Source: Pseudomonadota bacterium
GTDB taxonomy: Bacteria > Cyanobacteriota > Vampirovibrionia > Obscuribacterales > Obscuribacteraceae
Direction of reading: 5' to 3'
Assembly (NCBI GenBank): GCA_021325555.1
Contig: JAJPGY010000004.1
Span: 54,508 to 118,507 of the forward strand
DNA length: 64,000 nt
This document shows positions 1 through 12,042 of this stretch, piece by piece. The first letter of the stretch is position 1. Each line of letters opens with the position of its first letter. The notes under the pieces are model-generated. The model ran no database searches. It was not told where the DNA came from and saw only the letters and a program-made list of their open reading frames with translations. The translations under genes and the position numbers were made by a program.

Positions 1-80
1 GTTCCTCCTGCGTGATAAAATCGCCCTACTGACAGGGTGTAACACCTGGCTCGGCGATGCGAGGTTTGATTGCGTTTCGT

Positions 81-102
81 GCTGGCGACCAGGGTCGCCA
101 GC
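81..102 (+). promoter_or_regulatory. Perfect 9-bp hairpin in the tig leader
   Basis: Positions 81-89 and 94-102 are perfect reverse complements around a 4-base loop (GCTGGCGAC / GTCGCCAGC). The hairpin lies in the 267 bases before tig. No T-run follows, so it does not look like an intrinsic terminator. It could shape the tig leader or be the 3' end of something transcribed from left of the window. No gene is supported in 1-267. Confidence 0.3.
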
Positions 103-267
103 CCCGGTCTCAGGAGCGGGTGGCGCCCTCAAGCAAGCGGGCCGGTCCTCCGGAGCTTCGAGCCAAGCCCGGCGGGGTGAGAGGTTCCGCCCGCGGCATA
201 AGAGGAGCCGGCGCCGCCGGCCGAGAAGGAAAAAGAGAAAGCCGACTACCAAGGGAAAAGGAGCAAG

Positions 268-1608
268 ATGAAGGTCACTCTCGAAAAGCAGGGCATCAAC
301 GTGGTCCAGCTGGGCCTGGAGCTGGAGCCGGAAAAGGCTATCAAGGCGTACGAGGTTGCCTGCCGGCAGCTCAGCCACAAGGTGAACATTCCCGGCTTCC
401 GGCGTGGCAAGGCGCCCCGGAAGGTAATCGAGCAGACCCTGGGGGTTGACTATATCAAGCGGGAGGCGCTCGAGCGGCTGGTTCCCGAGCTGCTCAACAA
501 GGTGATCGTTGACGAGAACCTGGACGTAATCACGGAGCCGGAGGTCAGCTCATACCAGTTCGAGCTGGGCGAGCCGCTCACGCTTCACGCCACGCTCGAG
601 GTGCGCCCGGAGGTGACGCTCGGGCAGTACCAGGGGGTGGAAGCCCACGTGCCCCAGGCGGCGATGCCCGACGATGCGCTCGATCGGGCGCTGCGCAGCA
701 TCGCCGAGTCCAAGGCCAGCTTAAAAGAGGTGGCCAGCCGCCCGGCGGCCATGGGTGACACCCTGGTGCTCGATTTCGAGTGCCGGGTCGACGATAAGCT
801 GGTGGAAGGTGGCAAGGCCCAGGGGTTGATCCTGGAGATGAAGGAGGGCAACTTCCTGGAGGGGTTCTGCGAGCAGCTGGTCGGCAAGGAGCCGGGTACC
901 GCCTGCCAGGTGAGCGCCCGTTTCCCCGCCGAGTACCGCAACAAGGAGCTGGCCGGCAAGCAGGCCGAGTTTACCGTGGAGGTGAAGGGGATCCGGGAGC
1001 GCTTCCTGCCCGACATCGACGACGAGCTGGCCAGAGCGGTCGGCGCCGGCTCGCTGGACGAGCTCAAGACCATGCTCAAGGCGCGGATGGACCACGAGAT
1101 CGACCAGGAAAATGAGGCGCGCGTCCAGCGGGCCGTGGTCGAGGCGGTAATCGCCAACTCCTCGGTGGAGATCCCCGATTCCATGGTCGACCGCGAGCAC
1201 GAGCTCCTGATGGGGTCCGTCCGCCAGATGGTGGAGGGCAACGGACAGAGCTGGGCGGATTTCCAGAAAGAGCCGGAGTACGAGCAGATCGTGGCCGCCA
1301 AACGCGAGGAGGCCCGCCATCGCGTGCTGACCAGCCTGGTTCTGGGCGCCGTGGTCAGGGCCGAGAAAATGACGGTGGGCGACGAGGAACTGGCTCCCTA
1401 TCTGGCTGAAGTGGCTGCCAGGTATAATGTACCGACAGAGCGTGTCGCCGGTCGGCAGGACATCCGGCGGCAGGTGGCGGAGGAGGTGCTAACCCGGAAG
1501 GTGGTCGAATACCTGGTGGGCCATGCCTCGGTTCACTACCACAAAGATGAGTTGCCCGCCGGTGAGGGGTCGCAGGAGGAACCGGTGTCGGCGGCGAAAA
1601 AAGATTGA
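268..1608 (+). CDS. tig: Trigger factor, ribosome-associated chaperone
   Basis: Trigger factor binds the ribosome exit tunnel, shields nascent chains and has peptidyl-prolyl isomerase activity. The 446-residue product has the full three-part layout: an N-terminal ribosome-binding domain with the signature GFRRGKAPRKV near residue 45, a central FKBP-type PPIase domain (about 150-240), and a long helical C-terminal arm. Length is normal for the family. The ATG is preceded by AAAAGGAGCAAG, a good ribosome binding site. It is the first gene of a same-strand set with clpP, clpX and lon, a common bacterial order that couples folding of new proteins to ATP-dependent proteolysis. Identification is secure. 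Confidence 0.97.
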   Translation: MKVTLEKQGINVVQLGLELEPEKAIKAYEVACRQLSHKVNIPGFRRGKAPRKVIEQTLGVDYIKREALERLVPELLNKVIVDENLDVITEPEVSSYQFELGEPLTLHATLEVRPEVTLGQYQGVEAHVPQAAMPDDALDRALRSIAESKASLKEVASRPAAMGDTLVLDFECRVDDKLVEGGKAQGLILEMKEGNFLEGFCEQLVGKEPGTACQVSARFPAEYRNKELAGKQAEFTVEVKGIRERFLPDIDDELARAVGAGSLDELKTMLKARMDHEIDQENEARVQRAVVEAVIANSSVEIPDSMVDREHELLMGSVRQMVEGNGQSWADFQKEPEYEQIVAAKREEARHRVLTSLVLGAVVRAEKMTVGDEELAPYLAEVAARYNVPTERVAGRQDIRRQVAEEVLTRKVVEYLVGHASVHYHKDELPAGEGSQEEPVSAAKKD

Positions 1609-1632
1609 CAGAATCCTCTAAGATAGTATTGT
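1605..1632 (+). promoter_or_regulatory. Candidate sigma70-type promoter for clpP
   Basis: A perfect -35 hexamer TTGACA (1605-1610) overlaps the tig stop codon. It is followed after 16 bases by TATTGT (1627-1632), a 4/6 match to TATAAT. This would give clpP-clpX-lon a promoter of their own within the tig cluster. The -10 is weak, so this is only a candidate. Confidence 0.3.
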
Positions 1633-1692
1633 TGGCTATTAATGTAAGCAACCCCCAATCAGATAGCAGTCACCACAATCAGGAACACGAGT

Positions 1693-2376
1693 ATGTCGCA
1701 AGACCGTCCTTCGGGAAAACCATCAGATATCTGGAGCATGAGCCCGCTTGCCGGCTTCCCGCCGTCCGCCTACTACGCGCCCACGGTCATCGAGACAACC
1801 GCCCGTGGCGAGCGCGCGTTTGACATATTCTCCCGGCTGCTGCGCGAGCGCATCGTCTTCCTCGGGCTGCCGATCGACGATACGGTGGCCAATATCGTGG
1901 TCGCCCAGCTGCTCCTGCTGGACGCCGAGGATCCGGAAAAGGACATCCGCCTCTACATAAACACGCCGGGCGGCTCCGTCACCGCCGGCATGGCCGTCTA
2001 TGACACCATCCAGCACCTGCGCTCCGACGTCTCGACCATCTGTCTGGGGCAGGCCGCCAGCATGGGCGCCTTCCTTCTTGCCGCCGGCAAGAAGGGCAAG
2101 CGCCTGGCTTTGCAGCATTCGCGCATTCTCATTCACCAGCCTCTGGGCGGCGCCCAGGGGCAAGCCACTGACATCGAGATCCAGGCCCGGGAGATCATCC
2201 GCATCAAGCGGCAATTGAACGAGCTGATGGCCTTCCACACCGGGCAATCGGTCAAGCAGATCGAGAAGGACACGGATCGTGACAACATCATGACCGCCCA
2301 GGAGGCCAAAGAATACGGCATAGTCGATGAGGTGATAGTCAAGCTGGAGACGCAGCCAAATCTTGCTCCTGTCTAG
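1693..2376 (+). CDS. clpP: ATP-dependent Clp protease proteolytic subunit
   Basis: ClpP is the tetradecameric serine peptidase that degrades substrates unfolded and fed in by ClpX or ClpA/C. The catalytic triad is visible: Ser123 in GQAASMGAF, His148 in RILIHQP and Asp197 in DTDRDN. At 227 residues it is longer than the usual 195-210 because of an N-terminal stretch (about 1-30) before the first conserved block. That stretch could be a cleaved propeptide, as in E. coli. An AGGA motif lies about 9 bases before the ATG. It lies 63 bases upstream of clpX on the same strand, so the two partners are probably co-expressed. Confidence 0.97.
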   Translation: MSQDRPSGKPSDIWSMSPLAGFPPSAYYAPTVIETTARGERAFDIFSRLLRERIVFLGLPIDDTVANIVVAQLLLLDAEDPEKDIRLYINTPGGSVTAGMAVYDTIQHLRSDVSTICLGQAASMGAFLLAAGKKGKRLALQHSRILIHQPLGGAQGQATDIEIQAREIIRIKRQLNELMAFHTGQSVKQIEKDTDRDNIMTAQEAKEYGIVDEVIVKLETQPNLAPV

Positions 2377-2439
2377 AGTTCGATCGTCGCTCGGCCGCCG
2401 GGCTTATTCGCACAGCACTAGGAAGGTACAGGAAGACCG

Positions 2440-3738
<1,299 letters not shown>

Positions 3739-3772
3739 CAGAACGACCTCGTCAAGGTACGAACTAGATACC

Positions 3773-6175
3773 ATGCCAATGGCGGACCTGACCACCACCA
3801 TATTCCCCCTGATCCCCCTGCGCGACGTGGTCGTATTCCCCCAGATGGTGACGCCGCTTTTTGTCTCGCGGGCGAAATCGATCTCGGCGCTCGAGCAGGC
3901 GCTCTTGCGCGACGATCGGCTGGTGGTGCTGGTGGCGCAAAAAGATCCCGAATGCGAGGAGCCGCAGGAGGAGGACATCTACCATGTGGGCACGCTGGCC
4001 GAAGTGATGCAGATGCTCAAGCTGCCCGACGGCACCGTCAAGGTGCTGGTGGAGGGCTCCTGCCGGGTCAGCCTGGACTTTCTTTACGACGACCCCCAGC
4101 ATTTCCAGGCCAAAGTGTCCGAGCAGGAGGAGACGCTGCGCGACGATCTGTCCACCAAGACGCTCATCCGCGTCACGGTGGAGAAGTTCGAGCAGTACGT
4201 GAAGTCGACCAAGAAGATAAACCCGGAGAGCCTGCTTGCCGTCTCGGGAATCGGGCAGCCCGGGCGCCTTGCCGATATCATCGCCACCTATCTTTCGCTG
4301 GAGGTCTCCGAGCGCCAGCGCTGCCTGGAGATTCTCGATTCGACCGCCCGCCTCGAGTTCGTCGGCCAGCTCCTGTCGAGAGAGCTCGAGCTCGCCGATC
4401 TCGAGCAGCAGATCCACGACCGCGTGCGCTTCAATCTGGAGAAGACGCAGCGCGAGTATTACCTGCGCGAGAAGCTGCGCATCATTCAGGACGAGCTCAA
4501 TGCCGACAGCGAGCAGATGGGCGAAATTGCCGAGTACAAGCAGAAGATTGCCAGGGCCAAGATGAGCGGGGTCGCCCTGGAGAGGGCGCAGAAAGAGCTG
4601 CAACGCCTGGAGAAGATGATGCCGCAGTCGGCGGAGGCGGCGGTCATCCGCACCTATCTGGACACGCTGGTCACCCTGCCCTGGGGCAAGCGCTCGCGTG
4701 ATGTCATCGATCTGCCGCGCTCCGAGCAGATCCTCAACGAGGATCACTACGGGCTCGACAAGGTCAAGGAGCGCATCCTGGAATACCTGGCCGTGCGCAA
4801 GCTGGCCCGGCACCCGCAGGGCACCATCCTCTGCCTGGTCGGCCCGCCCGGCGTGGGCAAGACGAGCCTGGTCAAGTCGATCGCCCGGGCCATGAACCGC
4901 AAGTTCAGCCGCATCAGCCTCGGCGGCATCAACGACGAGGCGGAGATCCGCGGGCACCGCCGTACCTACATAGGGGCCATGCCCGGGCGGATCATCCAGG
5001 CCGTCAAGCAGGCGGGAACCAAGAATCCGGTCATCCTGCTCGACGAGATCGAGAAGATGACCCGCAGCTACATGGGCGATCCGACGGCGGCGATGCTGGA
5101 GGTTCTCGATCCGGATCAGAACGACAGCTTCACCGATCACTATCTCGACGCGCCCTTCTCCTTGCGGGAGGTCGTTTTTGTGGCGACGGCCAACTCGCTG
5201 GAGGGCGTACCCAGGCCGCTTTACGACCGGCTGGAGGTGATCAGGCTTTCCGGCTACACGGAGGAGGAGAAGGTTCAGATAGCCGAAAGGCACATCTTGC
5301 CCAAGCTTCTGGAGAAGCACGGCCTCACCGGCAGGCAGCTCAAGATCCAGGCGGCGACCGTGCGGAGGATAATCCAGGAGCACACGCGGGAGGCCGGCGT
5401 GAGGGCCCTGGAGCGGGCCCTGGCCACGATCTGCCGCAAGGTGGCCACACAGATCGTCAGGGAGAACTGCGGCTCGGTGAAGGTCGAGCCCAAGCAGATT
5501 GCCAGGTATCTCGGGCCGGCCAGGGTGCTGCGCGAGTCGGAGACGCACGGGCCGCAGGTGGGCATCGTCACCGGGCTGGCCTGGACGGAGACCGGCGGCG
5601 AGACACTGTCCATCGAGGTCAACACCATGCGCGGCAAGGGGCGCCTGCAGCTGACAGGACAGCTTGGCGACGTGATGAAGGAGTCGGCGCAGGCTGCCTT
5701 CAGCTACATACGCAGCCACGCCGAGCGGCTGGGCATCGATCCCGGTTTCCAGGAAGGGCTTGACGTTCACATCCACATCCCCGAAGGCGCCATTCCCAAG
5801 GACGGGCCCAGCGCCGGCATCGGCATGGCGCTGGCTTTGATCTCGGCGGTTTCCAAGCGGCCGGTGCGGGCCAACCTGGCCGTGACCGGCGAGATTACCC
5901 TGCGCGGGCGCGTGCTGGCCGTAGGCGGGCTCAAGGAGAAAGTGCTTGCCGCCGTGCGGGCCGGCATCAAGACGGTCATATTCCCGCGCGGCAACGAGAA
6001 GGATCTGCAAGAGGTCCCCGACTACGTGAAAAGCAGGCTGGAGCTCATGCCGGTCTCGCACCTCGATGAGGTGCTGGCGGTTGCCTTCAAGTCCAAGGGC
6101 AAAGGCAACGCCGGCAAGTCCAGGGGCGTGCAGCGCGTGGCTTCGCGCCGCAGCGCCCTCGGGCGGATCAAATAA
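3773..6175 (+). CDS. lon: Lon ATP-dependent protease
   Basis: Lon is a homo-hexameric AAA+ serine protease of the cytoplasm that degrades misfolded and regulatory proteins. The 800-residue product carries the N-terminal substrate-binding LAN domain ([20 protein letters not shown], near residue 12), a coiled middle region, Walker [10 protein letters not shown], Walker B ILLDEIEK, and the C-terminal peptidase domain. That domain has the Ser680-Lys721 dyad in PKDGPSAGI and GGLKEKV. Two in-frame ATGs (3773 and 3779) are possible. The first is used here, but the ribosome site (AAGGT at 3754) is distant from both. It closes the tig-clpP-clpX-lon run. Confidence 0.97.
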   Translation: MPMADLTTTIFPLIPLRDVVVFPQMVTPLFVSRAKSISALEQALLRDDRLVVLVAQKDPECEEPQEEDIYHVGTLAEVMQMLKLPDGTVKVLVEGSCRVSLDFLYDDPQHFQAKVSEQEETLRDDLSTKTLIRVTVEKFEQYVKSTKKINPESLLAVSGIGQPGRLADIIATYLSLEVSERQRCLEILDSTARLEFVGQLLSRELELADLEQQIHDRVRFNLEKTQREYYLREKLRIIQDELNADSEQMGEIAEYKQKIARAKMSGVALERAQKELQRLEKMMPQSAEAAVIRTYLDTLVTLPWGKRSRDVIDLPRSEQILNEDHYGLDKVKERILEYLAVRKLARHPQGTILCLVGPPGVGKTSLVKSIARAMNRKFSRISLGGINDEAEIRGHRRTYIGAMPGRIIQAVKQAGTKNPVILLDEIEKMTRSYMGDPTAAMLEVLDPDQNDSFTDHYLDAPFSLREVVFVATANSLEGVPRPLYDRLEVIRLSGYTEEEKVQIAERHILPKLLEKHGLTGRQLKIQAATVRRIIQEHTREAGVRALERALATICRKVATQIVRENCGSVKVEPKQIARYLGPARVLRESETHGPQVGIVTGLAWTETGGETLSIEVNTMRGKGRLQLTGQLGDVMKESAQAAFSYIRSHAERLGIDPGFQEGLDVHIHIPEGAIPKDGPSAGIGMALALISAVSKRPVRANLAVTGEITLRGRVLAVGGLKEKVLAAVRAGIKTVIFPRGNEKDLQEVPDYVKSRLELMPVSHLDEVLAVAFKSKGKGNAGKSRGVQRVASRRSALGRIK

Positions 6176-6354
6176 CCGCACAGCCTTATCTAATTATTGC
6201 GACGAGCAAGAAAGCGCATCTTTTCCGCTATGATCAGGGCAACCGAGCGCCGACACAGCGATGGAGAACAGCCGCTTTACAAGTGGCGCGCGCTTCTGAG
6301 CGCACCTGTGAAACGGCTTGAATTCGTACAGAGAGCAAAATACGGGAGTTCCTT

Positions 6355-7653
<1,299 letters not shown>

Positions 7654-7684
7654 AAGCGAACCTATTTCAATTCAGGAGAGAAAG

Positions 7685-9238
7685 ATGAGCACAACCACAC
7701 CAAGCCTGGAACCAGCCAGGGGCAGATCGGACGCCCCGCAGGTCCACAACAACTACATAGGGGGCCGCTGGGTGAAGGCCAGGAGCGGCGAGACCTTCCC
7801 GAGCGTCAATCCGGCCAACACAAGCGAGGTGGTGGGACACTTCGCCGCCTCGGGGCCGGAAGATGTGAAGGCGGCAGTCGACGCCGCAGCCAGGGCTTTC
7901 CCGACCTGGAGGCGCACGCCGCCCCCGGCCCGGGCCGACATCATCCTGCGCGCCTCGCACATCCTGGAGACGCGCAAGGAAGAGATAGCGCGGGCCATGG
8001 TGCGCGAGATGGGCAAGGTGATCAAGGAAGCCCGCGGCGACGTCCAGGAAGCGATCGACATGGCCAAGTACATGGCCGGCGAGGGGCGCCGCCTGTTCGG
8101 GCACACCTGCCCGTCCGAGCTGCCGGACAAGTTCGCCATGGCCGTGCGGGCGCCGGTGGGCGTCGTCGGCCTGATCACGCCCTGGAATTTTCCGGTCGCC
8201 ATCCCGAGCTGGAAGATGTTCCCGGCGCTGGTGGCCGGCAACACTGTGGTCTTCAAGCCGGCCAGCGACACGCCGCTTTGCGCGCTCATGCTGGTGGAGG
8301 TGATGATCGAGGCGGGTCTGCCGCCGGGCGTCCTCAACTTTGTCACCGGATCCGGCGGCAAGGTGGGCATGCCGATCGTCGAGGACCCGCGGGTGCGGGC
8401 GATCTCGGTCACCGGCTCCTGCTCGGTCGGTCGCCAGATTGCCGGGCGCTGCGGCGAGCTCATGAAGCGGATCTCCTGCGAGCTGGGCGGCAAGAACGCC
8501 ATCTGCGTGATGGAAGACGCGGACATGGACCTGGTGCTGGAAGGGGCTGTCTGGGGCGCTTTCGGCACGGCCGGGCAGCGCTGCACGGCGGCCAGCCGGA
8601 TAATCGTGCACCGGGACCGCTACAAAGAGTTCCTCGACAAGTTCGTGGCGCGCACGAGCGCGCTCAAGTTGGGATACGGGCTGGAAGCCGGCGTAGACGT
8701 CGGGCCGGTGATCAACAAGGGACAGCTGGCCAGCGTCAACGAGTACGTGGAGATCGGCAAGAAAGAGGGCGCCAGGCTCGTCTGCGGCGGCAAGATCCGC
8801 GACGACGGCGAGCTGGGCAAGGGCTGCTTCCACGAGCCGACCGTCTTTGCCGACGTGAAGCCGGATATGCGCATCGCCCAGGAGGAGATCTTCGGGCCGG
8901 TGACGGCCGTCATCCCGGTGGACAGCTTCGAGCAGGCGATCGAGGTGGCCAACGGCACCGAGTTCGGCCTGTCGCTGTCCATGTACACCCGCGACGTCAA
9001 CCGGGCCTTCAAGGCCATGGAGGAGCTGGAGTCCGGCATCGTCTACATCAACGCCCCGACAATAGGCGCGGAGATCCAGCTGCCCTTCGGCGGCGTCAAG
9101 CAGACCGGCAACGGGCACCGCGAGGCCGGCATCACGGCCGTCGAGCAGTTTACCGAGTGGAAGGCTATCTACGTCGACTACTCCGGGCGGCTGCAAAAGG
9201 CCCAGATTGACACCCACCCTGCCAAAAAGGCAGATTGA
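7685..9238 (+). CDS. NAD(P)-dependent aldehyde dehydrogenase
   Basis: A 517-residue member of the aldehyde dehydrogenase superfamily, oxidising an aldehyde to an acid with NAD(P)+. The catalytic Cys300 lies in GTAGQRCTAASR and the general-base Glu in CELGGKNA. The cofactor-binding VVGLITPWNFP and FVTGSGGKVG segments are also present. The GTAGQRC context resembles semialdehyde dehydrogenases of amino-acid degradation. With the preceding aminotransferase, the expected substrate is the semialdehyde that enzyme produces (succinate, glutarate or malonate semialdehyde type). CAGGAGAGAAAG gives the ATG a strong ribosome site. It lies 31 bases after the aminotransferase and 35 before the acyl-CoA dehydrogenase start, so the three are likely one transcript. 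Confidence 0.92.
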   Translation: MSTTTPSLEPARGRSDAPQVHNNYIGGRWVKARSGETFPSVNPANTSEVVGHFAASGPEDVKAAVDAAARAFPTWRRTPPPARADIILRASHILETRKEEIARAMVREMGKVIKEARGDVQEAIDMAKYMAGEGRRLFGHTCPSELPDKFAMAVRAPVGVVGLITPWNFPVAIPSWKMFPALVAGNTVVFKPASDTPLCALMLVEVMIEAGLPPGVLNFVTGSGGKVGMPIVEDPRVRAISVTGSCSVGRQIAGRCGELMKRISCELGGKNAICVMEDADMDLVLEGAVWGAFGTAGQRCTAASRIIVHRDRYKEFLDKFVARTSALKLGYGLEAGVDVGPVINKGQLASVNEYVEIGKKEGARLVCGGKIRDDGELGKGCFHEPTVFADVKPDMRIAQEEIFGPVTAVIPVDSFEQAIEVANGTEFGLSLSMYTRDVNRAFKAMEELESGIVYINAPTIGAEIQLPFGGVKQTGNGHREAGITAVEQFTEWKAIYVDYSGRLQKAQIDTHPAKKAD

Positions 9239-9273
9239 CCTCTTTTCGATCAGGAGATACTGGAGAAACCGCA

Positions 9274-10473
9274 ATGGATTTTGAATTCACCGCTGACCAG
9301 CTGGCCATACGCAGGCACATGAGGGAGTTCGCCGAGCGCGAGATCGTCCCTGTTGCCGCCAAGAACGACAGGGATTGCCGGTTCGACTGGGACGTGGCCA
9401 GGAAGATCTTCAAGGAAGGATTTCTCGGCTGCCCCGTGCCGGAGAAGTACGGCGGGCTGGGGCTGGACTACATCGCCTACGGGCTCATGACCGAAGAGGT
9501 CAACCGCGTCTGCTCGTCGACCCGGACGCTGTTTTCCGTGCAGACCTCGCTGGTGGCGCTGACCATCCTCAAGTGGGGCACCGAGGAGCAGAAGATGTTT
9601 TACCTGCCCAGGCTGTGCAACGGCGAGTTCATCGGCTGCTACGGCCTGACGGAGCCGGAGGCCGGATCGGACGCCGCCAACCAGCAGACAAGGGCCGTGG
9701 CCGACGGCAACGATTACCTGCTTTCCGGGCAGAAGGTCTGGATCTCCTGCGGCTCAATCGCCACGCACGCCCTTATCTTCGCCACCGTGGATAAATCGCT
9801 CGGGCACAAAGGGATAACCTGCTTCGTGGTCGACACCAAATCAAAAGGCTTCACAGCGAGGCCGATCAAGGGCAAACTGGGGCTCAGGGCCTCGGATACG
9901 TCCGAGCTCTTCCTGGAGGAGGTGCGCGTGCCGAAGGAGAACATCCTCGGCCAGGTAGGGGAGGGCTTCGCCATCGCCATGTCCGCCCTCGACAACGGGC
10001 GCTTCTCGGTTGCCGCGGGCGCCGTGGGGCTCACGCAGGGCTGCATCGACGAGTGCACGAAGTATGCCATGCAGCGCAAGACCTTCGGCAAGCCGATTGG
10101 CGAGCACCAGCAGGTGCAGGCGATGATAGCGGATATGGTGGCGGACTGCGAGGCCGGCAGGCTTCTCTATCTGCGCGCCGCGCACCTGAAGAACAAGGGC
10201 GTGCGCAACACGCTGGAGACGTCCATCGCCAAGCTCTTCTGCGGCGAGGCGGCCAACCGCGCCGCGCACAACGCCGTTCAGATCTTCGGCGGCTACGGCT
10301 ACTCCGACGAGTACCCGGTCGAGCGCTACTTCCGCGACGCGAAGGTGCTGAACATCTACGAGGGAACCCGGGAGATCCAGCGGCTCATTATCGCCCAGGA
10401 CGCCCTCGGCATCCGCTACGCCAACGGCAAGCCCTCCGGCCGGCCGACGGCGCTGGCCGGCGTCGGTGCCTGA
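9274..10473 (+). CDS. Acyl-CoA dehydrogenase (FAD)
   Basis: FAD enzyme of 399 residues that introduces a 2,3-double bond into acyl-CoA and passes electrons to ETF. The family signatures are YGLTEPEAGSDAA (FAD/substrate site), MQRKTFGKPIGEHQ, QIFGGYGYSDEYPVERYFRD and the C-terminal IYEGTREIQRL with the catalytic Glu. The ATG at 9274 is chosen because TGGAGAAACC lies just upstream and the protein then begins MDFEFTADQ, as in the family; an earlier in-frame start at 9235 would add a meaningless extension. The SVQTSLV segment is reminiscent of glutaryl-CoA dehydrogenases, but the YEGTREIQ tail is short-chain-type, so the substrate is open. Context suggests the last step of the local amino-acid degradation unit. 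Confidence 0.93.
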   Translation: MDFEFTADQLAIRRHMREFAEREIVPVAAKNDRDCRFDWDVARKIFKEGFLGCPVPEKYGGLGLDYIAYGLMTEEVNRVCSSTRTLFSVQTSLVALTILKWGTEEQKMFYLPRLCNGEFIGCYGLTEPEAGSDAANQQTRAVADGNDYLLSGQKVWISCGSIATHALIFATVDKSLGHKGITCFVVDTKSKGFTARPIKGKLGLRASDTSELFLEEVRVPKENILGQVGEGFAIAMSALDNGRFSVAAGAVGLTQGCIDECTKYAMQRKTFGKPIGEHQQVQAMIADMVADCEAGRLLYLRAAHLKNKGVRNTLETSIAKLFCGEAANRAAHNAVQIFGGYGYSDEYPVERYFRDAKVLNIYEGTREIQRLIIAQDALGIRYANGKPSGRPTALAGVGA

Positions 10474-10596
10474 TCGCCCAACTTGAAGTATTGAAACGCC
10501 TTCACCGGCCGGCTGTTTCCAAGAGCGCCTGATGTACTACATTGGTGTCTTTCCGGAACCGGCTTTGGCGCACGTCGAACGACAAAGGAGCATACT

Positions 10597-10803
10597 ATGG
10601 CTGGCACATACAAGATGACCGAAATCGTCGGGACCTCTCCCAAGAGCTTTGCGGACGCGGTGCAGGAAGGGGTCAAGCGCGCCGCGAAGACGCTGCGCAA
10701 CCTGGGCTGGTTCGAGGTCGTCGAGCAGCGGGGGCTGATCAAGGACGGGCAGGTCGCTGAGTTCCAGGTGACGATCAAGGTCGGCTTCAAGCTCGAAGAC
10801 TAG
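10597..10803 (+). CDS. Dodecin, flavin-binding storage protein
   Basis: A 68-residue protein matching the dodecin family: small dodecameric shells that bind pairs of flavins (FMN, riboflavin or FAD depending on lineage) and buffer them. The family pattern is complete: an initial strand (TYKMTEIVGTS), one helix (SFADAVQEGVKRAAKTL), then LGWFEVVEQRG with the flavin-stacking Trp, and a last strand EFQVTIKVGFKLE. ACAAAGGAG precedes the ATG. It follows an FAD-dependent acyl-CoA dehydrogenase, so a flavin-homeostasis link is plausible but not shown. Confidence 0.9.
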   Translation: MAGTYKMTEIVGTSPKSFADAVQEGVKRAAKTLRNLGWFEVVEQRGLIKDGQVAEFQVTIKVGFKLED

Positions 10804-10907
10804 TCCGGCTGGCCGGCAACGAAGCTTTAGATCCGCCCGGCCCCCCGGGAACCGGCGGGCGCCTTCGCTCGTCACCCGGGGAGGCGGATTCATTCAGGAG
10901 CTTCACC

Positions 10908-12041
10908 ATGACAAGATACGGCTCTGGGACATCAAAGCGGGCTTGTGTTGCGGCGGCGATTGCTCTTGCTCAACTGGTCGTCCTCTCCCCCCTGCCCGGA
11001 TACGCGCAGAAAGCGGCGGTGAGGATAGCCGGGCAGAGCGTGTTTGCAATCCCGGCGGGCAGCGGCCAGCTCACGGCCGACAACCGCGCGCAGATTGTTC
11101 AGCAGAATCTCGACAACGCGCTTGTCGCCTCGACCGATCGCTTGCCGACGGCGGTGAAGATCGTCTATGTCAAAGGGACGCCGGTAATCACCCTCGGAGG
11201 CTACCAGGTGGTCAGCGTCGACGCGGCCAGCGCCAGGGCTGACAGCACAACGCCTGCCGCCCTCGCGCAGCAATGGGCTGATTCGATCAGGAAAGTGCTC
11301 GCCGACACCGGCGCCGTCAACGATTACATCGCCGGGCTGACCGGCGGCAATGCCGGCCCGGGCGGATCCACGGCGGAGTCCGCGGCGGCGGGACAGCCTG
11401 CCGATAAGGGCCAGACCTCCACGGCACCGCTTGAGCAGGGGCGGGTGGTCTACGTGCCGGCCGGAATGGTGATACCGATCACGCTGACCACCGGCATATC
11501 CAGTGAGAACGCCCAGCCAGGCGATCGCATCGAAGGAAAGGTAAGCCAGGCGGTCAACCTGGAGAACGGCTCCATCCCGGCAGGCTCTCTGGTTGTCGGG
11601 CAGGTGGTCAGCTCGGAGGCCGGTGCCAGAATGGGGCACTCGGGGGCGCTCAGCCTCAAATTCATTACCCTGCGCACCCCTGACGGCGCGGAGACGCCGA
11701 TTACCGCCCACATCGTCAGCAATGCCGGCAAGGCCGCCCAGACCGGCAGCGACACGCTGATTGGCGAGACGACCAGGCAGAAGGTCGAATCCGCGGCCAT
11801 CCGCGGCGCCATCGGCGCGGGATCGGGGGCGCTGCTCGGCACCGTAATTGGTGCCATCGCCGGCGGCGGGCACGGCGCCGGCAGCGGCGCCTGGTCGGGG
11901 CTGGCCATTGGCGGCGCGCTGGGCGTGGCCGACGCGCTCCTGCTGCGCAAGGGCACGGACGTCAAGCTGGAGTCCGGGCAGCAGATGCAGCTTCTGCTCG
12001 ATGCTCCCGCGCAGCTGGCCGGCACCGACACGGGCATGTGA
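10908..12041 (+). CDS. Secreted protein with MscS-like N-terminal domain and glycine-zipper C-terminus
   Basis: A 377-residue exported protein of unknown function. Residues 1 to about 33 form a signal peptide ending near GYAQ. Residues about 35-145 (RAQIVQQNLDNAL, a short strand region, then TTPAALAQQWADSIRKVL) resemble the periplasmic domain that precedes MscS-type channels in cyanobacteria-like genomes, but no channel follows. Residues about 178-275 (VYVPAGMVIPITLTTGIS, then IPAGSLVVGQVVSS) look like the beta-domain found in TrbI/VirB10-like and related envelope proteins. Residues about 290-345 are Gly/Ala-rich with GxxxG spacing, as in glycine-zipper membrane segments. It probably sits in or crosses the cell envelope. 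It ends one base from the convergent upp gene. Confidence 0.7.
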   Translation: MTRYGSGTSKRACVAAAIALAQLVVLSPLPGYAQKAAVRIAGQSVFAIPAGSGQLTADNRAQIVQQNLDNALVASTDRLPTAVKIVYVKGTPVITLGGYQVVSVDAASARADSTTPAALAQQWADSIRKVLADTGAVNDYIAGLTGGNAGPGGSTAESAAAGQPADKGQTSTAPLEQGRVVYVPAGMVIPITLTTGISSENAQPGDRIEGKVSQAVNLENGSIPAGSLVVGQVVSSEAGARMGHSGALSLKFITLRTPDGAETPITAHIVSNAGKAAQTGSDTLIGETTRQKVESAAIRGAIGAGSGALLGTVIGAIAGGGHGAGSGAWSGLAIGGALGVADALLLRKGTDVKLESGQQMQLLLDAPAQLAGTDTGM

Positions 12042-12042
12042 A

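Noticed and set aside
57..449. 130-codon open frame overlapping the start of tig
   Set aside because: It runs through the tig coding sequence in another frame, has Arg/Gly-rich shadow composition and no ribosome site.
3764..6181. 805-codon open frame antisense to lon
   Set aside because: Typical high-GC mirror frame; His/Leu/Arg-biased and without any motif, while lon on the other strand is certain.
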